A stretch of 64,000 nucleotides of DNA from NCBI GenBank assembly GCA_047606825.1, contig JASGDY010000113.1:7398-71397 (forward strand). Direction: 5' to 3'. This DNA is from Rhizosphaericola sp047606825 (GTDB taxonomy: Bacteria > Bacteroidota > Bacteroidia > Chitinophagales > Chitinophagaceae). Both the position numbers and the translations under genes were made by a program. This document shows, piece after piece, positions 58,400 through 64,000 of this stretch; position 1 is the first letter of the stretch; every line of letters starts with the position of its first letter. The notes beneath the pieces are model-generated. The model was given only the letters and a program-made list of their open reading frames with translations, searched no databases and was not told where the DNA came from.

Positions 58400-59818
58400 T
58401 TAGACCTTATAGTACTCTTCCCAACCTTTGCGGGGCGGAGGGCCTACGAGTAGTGCGTTTGCTTTTTCGTTGTTTGTGATTATTTTTTTCTCCCGGTCCA
58501 ATTGGATGGTTTCGCCTGTCCATTGTGCAATGACACCCAGACAGAAAACCTGGCTCAACGGCCCGGCAATGGAAAAGGGAGAACGCGTCTCTTCCTGTCC
58601 TTTGCAGGCAAGTAGGAAATTCTTGAAATGGTTGGATGTCGATGCGGGCACTTGCGGTAGGCGTGATGCCATATCCCTGGCTTTTTGTTCGGGGATAATG
58701 GACAGCGTGCTACCGTGCGACCCCCCTTTGAACGTTAGTTCCTTACTGTAGATGATTTTTCCGGGATTTAATTTGGGGGCTTCGATTGTCCCTGTACTTG
58801 GTGGCGGAATATTGGGGTCAAGCCCTTGAACGCCATAGCCTGCGGGAAGCGGTGGCAGATTGTCGACACCGTCGTACCACAGTACTTCAACTTTCGGCAT
58901 GTTGCCTCTTTCCGGAAATTTGAAAGACAGAGTTGTGGACATCGGATAGAAGAAATCATTGTGTCCTGTTAGTTTGATTGGGCTTACTTCATTTGGTAAA
59001 CCCAAGTCCAAAAACTGGTGTGCCGTGTCCAACAGATGTGCGCCCCAGTCGCCTAAGGCTCCCATGCCAAAGTCGTACCAGCAACGCCACTGGCCATTGA
59101 CAAAATCATGGTTGTAGTCATGCCCGGATGTCTGCATCTGCCAGATATCCCAATCGAGCGTGGACGGAACGGATTCGGCAGGAGGGAAGTGCTGGATGTG
59201 CGTGTCCCAACCATGCCATCTGCGGGCAGAGTTCATGTGCGCCACGATTTTGGTAACGTCTTTTATGATGCCCGCATCCACCCAAGCCTTGAACTGGAAA
59301 TAGTTTGCATCGGAATGTCCTTGGTTGCCCATCTGTGTCACGACGTTGCTGTGCTTTGCCGCGGCCTTCATCATCAGTTCCACTTCGTTGAAAGTCCTTC
59401 CCATGGGTTTTTCGACATAGACGTGTTTGCCTAATGAAAGTGCCGTCATCGTAATCGGAAAATGCGAAAAATCAGGCGTGCCGATACATACCGCGTCCAT
59501 CTCGTTGTACATCTTGTCAAACATCTGCCTGAAATCCTGAAAGCGTCTGGCGTTCGGAAACTGCGACATGATTTTCAGCGTTTGCGCTGCTCCCATGTCC
59601 ACATCGCACAAGGCAACGATGTTTGCCAAACCCGTTTTGGCAAATTCTGCAATTATCTCGCCGCCGCGGTTGCCGATGCCCACGCAGGCAAGGTTTACAC
59701 GCTCCGACGGATTGGCCAGTGCGTGTGCTTTCAGAAAATCGGGAAGTAGGAGACCACCTGTACCTGCTATTACGGTATTTTTTAAAAAATGGCGTCTGGA
59801 GGATTTTACTTGTTTCAT
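58400..59818 (-). CDS. Tat-exported Gfo/Idh/MocA-family oxidoreductase
   Basis: A 472-residue protein with a clear twin-arginine signal, SSRRHFLKNT (6-15), followed by a hydrophobic stretch to about 34. The dinucleotide motif is VGIGNRGG (46-53), EKPMG lies at 136-140, and the C-terminal domain (from about 150) has WRCWYDFGMGALGDWGAHLL with the expected His. It shares the exported arrangement of its neighbour but is a different subgroup, richer in Trp. The cofactor must be loaded before export. It is the middle gene of three on this strand, 287 nt after the DUF1080 gene with a repeat between. Confidence 0.87.
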   Translation of the reverse strand: MKQVKSSRRHFLKNTVIAGTGGLLLPDFLKAHALANPSERVNLACVGIGNRGGEIIAEFAKTGLANIVALCDVDMGAAQTLKIMSQFPNARRFQDFRQMFDKMYNEMDAVCIGTPDFSHFPITMTALSLGKHVYVEKPMGRTFNEVELMMKAAAKHSNVVTQMGNQGHSDANYFQFKAWVDAGIIKDVTKIVAHMNSARRWHGWDTHIQHFPPAESVPSTLDWDIWQMQTSGHDYNHDFVNGQWRCWYDFGMGALGDWGAHLLDTAHQFLDLGLPNEVSPIKLTGHNDFFYPMSTTLSFKFPERGNMPKVEVLWYDGVDNLPPLPAGYGVQGLDPNIPPPSTGTIEAPKLNPGKIIYSKELTFKGGSHGSTLSIIPEQKARDMASRLPQVPASTSNHFKNFLLACKGQEETRSPFSIAGPLSQVFCLGVIAQWTGETIQLDREKKIITNNEKANALLVGPPPRKGWEEYYKV

Positions 59819-59850
59819 GTGGCTAAAATGTTGTTTTTAAAAATTTATTC

Positions 59851-60085
59851 CGTGCAGGATAAAGTTGTGCGATGAACAAAAAGCCAGCAACGGAGATGAT
59901 ATGCTGTACGCTGCACAAAAATGTGCAGTAAACTTTGAAATAGAACACGTAACTAAACAATGAAAACGTTCACCGTCATTCCCGCGTAGGCGGGAACCTG
60001 ATGTTGTCATAGAGCGGATTCCTGCCTATGCAGGAATGACGGAAAGGTGTTCACTTTCTTCATTGCACATTTGTATCCAGCGTGG
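59851..60085. repeat. Repeat family B, copy 3 and a partial copy
   Basis: A complete inverted unit (59958-60085) has CGTCATTCCCGCG, GCGGGAACCTG, a second dyad GGATTCCTGCCTATGCAGG, AATGACGG and then the conserved flank (GGTGTTCACTTTCTTCATTG and CACATTTGTATCCAG). Ends CAATGAAAACGTTCACC and GGTGTTCACTTTCTTCATTG are inverted. A partial flank module also lies at 59851-59876, and a small hairpin CTGCAC/GTGCAG at 59911-59928. All of this fills the gap between DUF1080 and Gfo/Idh genes. Confidence 0.75.
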
Positions 60086-60105
60086 AGTATAATTGCTGTA
60101 TCCCA

Positions 60106-61461
60106 TTACTCGCCTTTCAACACCTGTATTTTTATACTTCTGAAATACACGGCATTGCCATGGTCCTGTATAAGAATATGTCCTTTGGGCACCACCCCGA
60201 AGTTTTTCCAGTTTTTGTATTTACTGATAGCGACGAGGTCTTCAAATTCCTTTGAGCCGCGCGTATATTTCAATACTTTCCATCCATTTAACCAGTGTTC
60301 GACTTTATTGTTTGGAAAAACCTTTATCATGCCACGGTTCCATTCTCCAATTTTCTTGCGGGCACGGGGTTCCCTGTCGGAGGTCATCAAATCATATAAA
60401 GAAGCCAGAGTGCGGTCACCGTCCCTTCCCAGTTTGGCATCCGGATGTCTCGCGTCGTCCAGTATCTGGTATTCCAACCCGATGGCAGAGCCAGTGTTGT
60501 GCTCACTTTCCGTTACAAAATATTTCACGCCGCTGTTGGCGCCTTCCGTCAGTTTGAAATCGAACTGTAAAATAAATGCGGCATATTCGTCATCGGTTAC
60601 AATGTCGCCACCATTGGTGGATTCCGCACCACTGGACGGCAGCACTTCCAATACGCCGTCGTTGATTTCCCAGCCTTTTTCGGGAAATGTTTTTTTGTAG
60701 GCGCCGCGCCAACCGTTGGTCGTTTTTCCGTCAAACAGTAGTTTGTAACCGTTCCGGATTTCGGCCTTGGACAGGTCGTTGGGAAGCGTGTTGACGACAA
60801 AGATGTTTTGCAGTGGAGCGGGTTTTAGGTTGTCGGTTTGGATACGGATATTGCGCCAGGCAATCTGCCGACCTTCGTCTTTTTTGTTACCGATGGCGTG
60901 TACCTGGAGGGCAATAAAACCTTTGGGTGTCATGGCGTCTATAAGGTAAGCGCAAGGCACGCCGTTGACCCAGGTGCGTATGTCGTTGCCGATACATTCA
61001 ATGCGCGCTTTGTTCCATTCGCCCTGATGGAATGCTGTCTGCGCAGAAGGATTGAGGTTGAGCTGATAGAGCCAGTCTCTTCTTGCCTCGTCGTAAATGC
61101 CACCAGTCCACGCACGTGCGGAAGGGTCTATTTCGAATTGATAACCGTGCACACGGCCATGTTGGTAATCGGATGTACTTTCACTTCTGAACTGCATCCC
61201 GGAATTCATCGTGCTGTCCACCTTAAATTCAAACTCCAATATAAAATCACCATAGTCCCTGTCCGTCACCAGGAACGAATTGGGCTCGCCAAACACAGTG
61301 GAGCCAATGATTTCGCCGTTTTTGACCTCGTACTTGGCCTTTCCGTTCAACTGCTTCCAACCTGTCAGGTCTTTGCCATTGAACAAAGGATGCCATTGCG
61401 AAAATAAAAGGGAACAGTACAACAGAAATGCTGGCAGCAACAATACTTTTTTCATTTGCAT
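60106..61461 (-). CDS. Two-domain DUF1080 protein (3-keto-disaccharide hydrolase-like), exported
   Basis: A 451-residue secreted protein: signal peptide to about residue 21 (MQMKKVLLLPAFLLYCSLLF), then two DUF1080 jelly-roll domains. The first (about 23-210) opens HPLFNGKDLTGWKQLNG and has GMQFRSES and HGYQFEID; the second (about 243-450) opens KLLFDGKTTNGWRGAY and has GLEYQILDDARHPDA. DUF1080 proteins include 3-keto-disaccharide hydrolases and laminarinase-like folds. Most have one domain; the duplication here may bring two sites or a binding module. With the two oxidoreductases downstream it suggests oxidation of a sugar at C3 and then cleavage (inference). Confidence 0.85.
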   Translation of the reverse strand: MQMKKVLLLPAFLLYCSLLFSQWHPLFNGKDLTGWKQLNGKAKYEVKNGEIIGSTVFGEPNSFLVTDRDYGDFILEFEFKVDSTMNSGMQFRSESTSDYQHGRVHGYQFEIDPSARAWTGGIYDEARRDWLYQLNLNPSAQTAFHQGEWNKARIECIGNDIRTWVNGVPCAYLIDAMTPKGFIALQVHAIGNKKDEGRQIAWRNIRIQTDNLKPAPLQNIFVVNTLPNDLSKAEIRNGYKLLFDGKTTNGWRGAYKKTFPEKGWEINDGVLEVLPSSGAESTNGGDIVTDDEYAAFILQFDFKLTEGANSGVKYFVTESEHNTGSAIGLEYQILDDARHPDAKLGRDGDRTLASLYDLMTSDREPRARKKIGEWNRGMIKVFPNNKVEHWLNGWKVLKYTRGSKEFEDLVAISKYKNWKNFGVVPKGHILIQDHGNAVYFRSIKIQVLKGE

Positions 61462-61760
61462 ATTTTTTGTTTTTTAATCGTCAGATGGAATGAAGCATAA
61501 AAATTTTCATCGCCTTGGGAAGGAATATGCTTGCAAATGTTTATACTTCATTCCATCGTTCTTTTGTGTTGAATCGTTAGTGGAATTGAGGTTAAATATA
61601 AGAGCGGAAAATTTGAAAGTATTTAAAAGAAAAATCAAATGTAACATTTTTTTAGCCAGCTAAAAATAGAAAAGAAGACTGATGCAAATTCCAATTTTCC
61701 GACGGTGTTGTCGGATATTTACTTTGGGTTTCTTCGAGTGGAGAACATTGGTTTTTAACT
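61462..61760. other. Upstream region of the DUF1080 gene, AT-rich, no gene seen
   Basis: About 300 nt ahead of the minus-strand DUF1080 gene. On the minus strand TATATTTA near 61597-61604 is a near match to the -7 box and may be its promoter, leaving a leader of about 130 nt. No open frame of interest on either strand. Confidence 0.4.
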
Positions 61761-61798
61761 AAAAAGCCTTTGGAAATCCTGTTTTCCAAGGGCTTTTT
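61761..61798. terminator. Orphan intrinsic terminator
   Basis: AAAAAGCCTTTGGAAA and TTTTCCAAGGGCTTTTT pair over about 15 bp around TCCTG, with T-runs usable on both strands. No gene ends here: the neighbours are the DUF1080 start (61461, minus) and the lipA end (62174, minus). It may end an unrecognised small RNA or be left from a lost gene. Confidence 0.7.
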
Positions 61799-62136
61799 GT
61801 AATTTTATGCAATATAAAACCCTGATTAATTCACGTTTAAACGCTTTGCCGCCCAACAGCTTTTCCGTGCTTTCTAGGTTGTTTTCGTAGATGCAAAAAC
61901 GACGTAATCAATTTCAACGGAATGGCTATCTGACGGCTTATCAAATGCAGGTGGTAAATATTGGACGGCAGCCCCAAACTCGCATCGCTACTCTGCTGAC
62001 AGGCACTTACGACCAACTTTCCGTTGCATATCTGGAATCGAATCAACGACGGTTAGTAGTAAGCAAAAACAAAATAGTCTTTTGTTCTTCACAAAGGAAA
62101 AATTAAATGCGATTATTCTGTAAATCCTTTTTTCTT
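61799..62136. other. Gap between two terminators, no confident gene
   Basis: A 338-nt stretch bounded by hairpin terminators. It holds overlapping frames of about 70 codons on both strands, neither with a recognisable domain, start context or -7 box. The sequence is less AT-rich than its flanks, so a degraded gene is possible. Confidence 0.35.
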
Positions 62137-62165
62137 AAAAAGGTCGGCTATATAGCCGACCTTTT
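62137..62165. terminator. Terminator at the end of lipA
   Basis: AAAAAGGTCGGCTA and TAGCCGACCTTTT pair perfectly, with A and T runs on both strands. It lies 9 nt beyond the lipA stop. Confidence 0.85.
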
Positions 62166-62173
62166 CTTTTTAT

Positions 62174-63115
62174 CTACCCCACGTGTGCCAGTACTTCTTT
62201 TTCTTCCAGCCATTTGTTTCTGCCGTAGCCTTGGAGGACATGGCGTTCGCTATGGTAGGACGAGCGGACGAGCGGACCGGATTCCACATAGTCAAAACCG
62301 AGTTCATACCCGATTTCACGGTATTCGGCAAACTCGTCGGGATGTATAAATCGGTCAACAGGCAAATGTTTGGGCGTGGGTTGGAGGTATTGTCCGATGG
62401 TCACGACGTCCACGTTGACGGCGGCGAGGTCTTTCAGCGTTTCGATGACTTCCTCTTTCTTTTCGCCGAGGCCGAGCATGATACCGCTCTTGGTACGCAT
62501 ACCGCCCTCTTTCAGGATGCGGAGCGTGTCCATGCTTCTTCTGTATTTGGCTTGGATGCGCACTTGTTTGGTCAACCTTTCGACGGTTTCTATGTTGTGG
62601 CTGACCACTTCGGGCGCAGCATCAATCACACGTTGGATATTTTCGGTTTGCGCCTTGAAGTCCGGAATCAGTGTTTCCAAAGTCGTGTCGGGGTTCAATG
62701 CCTTGACGGCGCGGATGGTGTTGTACCAGATGATGGAACCGCCGTCTTGCAATTCGTCACGGTCCACACTGGTAATGACGGCGTGTTTGACTTTCATCAG
62801 GTTGATGGCTTCGGCGACACGTTGCGGTTCATCCCAGTCAACAGCCAGTGGACGACCTGTCGCCACGGCGCAGAAACCGCAGCTACGCGTGCAGATATTG
62901 CCCAATATCATAAAAGTTGCCGTACCCGCACCCCAACATTCGCCCATGTTGGGACAGTTGCCGCTTTCGCAGATGGTGTGCAGTTTGTGTGTATCGACAA
63001 GGCCGCGGACGTGTTTGTAGCTTTCCCCGATGGGAAGTTTGACACGTAACCAGTCCGGTTTTTTGACCCTCGTTTCCTTGGTGTCCACTTTGTTTATTAC
63101 AGGCAACTCACGCAT
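62174..63115 (-). CDS. lipA: Lipoyl synthase
   Basis: A 313-residue radical-SAM enzyme that inserts two sulfurs into protein-bound octanoyl groups to make lipoate for the 2-oxoacid dehydrogenases and the glycine cleavage system. The auxiliary cluster ligands Cys49, Cys54 and Cys60 (CESGNCPNMGEC) and the radical-SAM ligands Cys75, Cys79 and Cys82 (CTRSCGFC) are all present, and the C-terminal RSSYHSE holds the serine that ligates the auxiliary cluster. The ATG at 63115 is chosen: it has a purine-rich AGAGG upstream and a canonical promoter 32 nt before it. A longer frame to 63178 would run through that promoter. Confidence 0.97.
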   Translation of the reverse strand: MRELPVINKVDTKETRVKKPDWLRVKLPIGESYKHVRGLVDTHKLHTICESGNCPNMGECWGAGTATFMILGNICTRSCGFCAVATGRPLAVDWDEPQRVAEAINLMKVKHAVITSVDRDELQDGGSIIWYNTIRAVKALNPDTTLETLIPDFKAQTENIQRVIDAAPEVVSHNIETVERLTKQVRIQAKYRRSMDTLRILKEGGMRTKSGIMLGLGEKKEEVIETLKDLAAVNVDVVTIGQYLQPTPKHLPVDRFIHPDEFAEYREIGYELGFDYVESGPLVRSSYHSERHVLQGYGRNKWLEEKEVLAHVG

Positions 63116-63147
63116 ATATTCCTCTTTCTTTCTATTATAATCGACAA

Positions 63148-63178
63148 CAAAAGTACGGAGGAAAAAGGCAAATGCCAA
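63148..63178 (-). promoter_or_regulatory. Canonical promoter of lipA
   Basis: On the minus strand TTG (63176-63178), a 20-nt spacer and TACTTTTG (63148-63155) match both promoter elements at optimal spacing. This also fixes the lipA start at 63115, since the longer frame would begin upstream of the transcript. Confidence 0.7.
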
Positions 63179-63967
63179 AATGGGTAGAATGCCTAATGCT
63201 CTAGTCCATGGCTCGTGTCCGCATTAGATAAACGTATCTAATTAATTCAACTATTTGATAATAGCATAAAAATATATAATTATTTTTTATAATATATAGT
63301 TTTGTTGAGCATATCGCTGCTTTTTTTTGCGTGTTTTGTCATTTTTGTTCGTTTTATGTTTGCTTTTTTTTAAAAAAAATATTTTAAATTTGCGTTATTG
63401 TTAATTTAGATTTAATTATATTTGCTGGAGAAGGTGTGTGTTTCTTTTGTGTCCGGTTGATTGGTTTGAGAATGTGGTAAATAGATGCAATGAGAAAAAT
63501 GTTTTCTTGATTGTGGAGTCGTTTCTGTTGTATATGTTCCAATGTTGGGGAAAAAATGGGAAGAGCTTTTGACCTTACTGGGCTTATATATTATAAATAA
63601 TGTTTAATCAATTGTGTTTTTATTATTTCAAGAATGCTGTTGCGAGAAAAACCGAAGCGCATACATAATATGTTGTCACAATCACGGATTGAATGTGACA
63701 AATATTAGATGCGGTTTTGTTTAACCAATCTAAAGAATCCCTCTAAGTTTTGTGCTTATGCTTAGGGTTGTGAAACTTGTGAGGGTGCTTATTCTGCGAA
63801 GCAAAGGCTGACTTTTACAATATAGTAGTCGGAACCAAATTTTTTGGCAGTTCTCCGCCAGCGTTGCTGTGGAGATGTGCCATGAGGTAGACTATTTTGT
63901 TTTTTTGATGCGAAGAGATGAGTTTTTTTATTAACATTCACTATGTAACACCTATTTAATCACTACT
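63179..63967 (+). other. Long AT-rich leader region without a gene
   Basis: Nearly 800 nt with no convincing open frame. Two perfect -7 boxes stand on the plus strand: TAAATTTG at 63385-63392 (with TTG 22 nt upstream at 63360-63362) and TATATTTG at 63417-63424. Transcription from either gives a leader of more than 500 nt before the ATG at 63968. Such long leaders are unusual and suggest post-transcriptional control. Confidence 0.45.
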
Positions 63968-64000
63968 ATGAAAAACTGGAAATGTGGCGTTGCCCTTACC
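63968..64000 (+). CDS. Start of a gene cut by the window end
   Basis: ATG followed by codons for KNWKCGVALT up to the edge. The basic start followed by hydrophobic residues fits a signal peptide. The long upstream leader would suit a regulated outer-membrane gene such as a SusC-type receptor, but eleven codons do not allow an assignment. Confidence 0.45.
   Translation, partial: MKNWKCGVALT

Noticed and set aside
61837..62106. Overlapping frames of about 70 codons on both strands
   Set aside because: No domain, no start signal, no -7 box, and neither is preferred over the other by composition.
62183..63049. A 288-codon plus-strand frame over lipA
   Set aside because: The minus-strand frame has all lipoyl synthase cysteines; the plus-strand product resembles nothing and is its complement.

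Overview
The window looks like chromosome from a member of the Bacteroidota, most like the Chitinophagaceae/Sphingobacteriales side of the phylum. The basis is the protein families (Porin_10, DUF6427, carboxypeptidase-regulatory domains, a MG2-plus-plug protein, FucP-type carriers, DUF1080 and Tat-exported Gfo/Idh/MocA proteins, PafA phosphatase). It is also the many TAnnTTTG elements (the phylum's -7 box) a short distance upstream of starts, with few Shine-Dalgarno sequences. No rRNA, tRNA, CRISPR array, prophage or intact insertion sequence was seen. About 50 genes are supported, in short operons on both strands.

Layout. 0.2-5 kb: a small membrane protein overlapping a SprT-like metalloprotease gene, a carboxypeptidase-regulatory-domain protein, and an exported PIG-L/LmbE-family protein whose metal-binding motifs are destroyed. 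5.1-9.3 kb: a xylose unit (LacI-type regulator, xylulokinase, xylose isomerase) ending in a terminator. 9.4-15.3 kb: divergent LysR regulator and MdaB-type oxidoreductase, an RRM protein, a PafA-type phosphatase and an M28 peptidase. 15.5-18 kb (minus strand): GNAT, a small membrane protein, CcmB, thymidine kinase. 18-24 kb: an acidic-linker protein of unknown role, a Porin_10 protein, a FucP-type sugar carrier and a luciferase-like monooxygenase.

24.4-34.7 kb: an FAD-dependent oxidoreductase, then a surface-polysaccharide cluster (flippase, pyruvyl transferase, polymerase/ligase, four glycosyltransferases). 34.9-41.8 kb: a 61-aa membrane protein, pyrophosphatase, the MG2/plug protein with DUF3467, pruA and a SirB1-like protein. 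41.9-48.6 kb: DUF6427, Kup, DnaB and rpsF-rpsR-rplI. 48.9-56.7 kb: a small exported protein, a TolC-RND-adaptor efflux operon and a quinone-oxidoreductase-like protein. 57-61.5 kb (minus strand): a two-domain DUF1080 protein and two Tat-exported Gfo/Idh/MocA proteins, suggesting periplasmic 3-keto-sugar chemistry. 62-64 kb: lipA, then a long AT-rich leader before a gene cut by the window end.

The most unusual signals are: the PIG-L pseudoenzyme; a family of palindromes sharing the core GGTGTCTCCACC at four loci, with modules that recur in inverted order; a second mobile-looking repeat built around CGTCATTCCC with a conserved flank; a 195-bp element with 19-bp terminal inverted repeats; a cluster of DnaA-box-like sequences in the dnaB promoter/leader; and -7 elements so close to start codons that the mRNAs may be leaderless.
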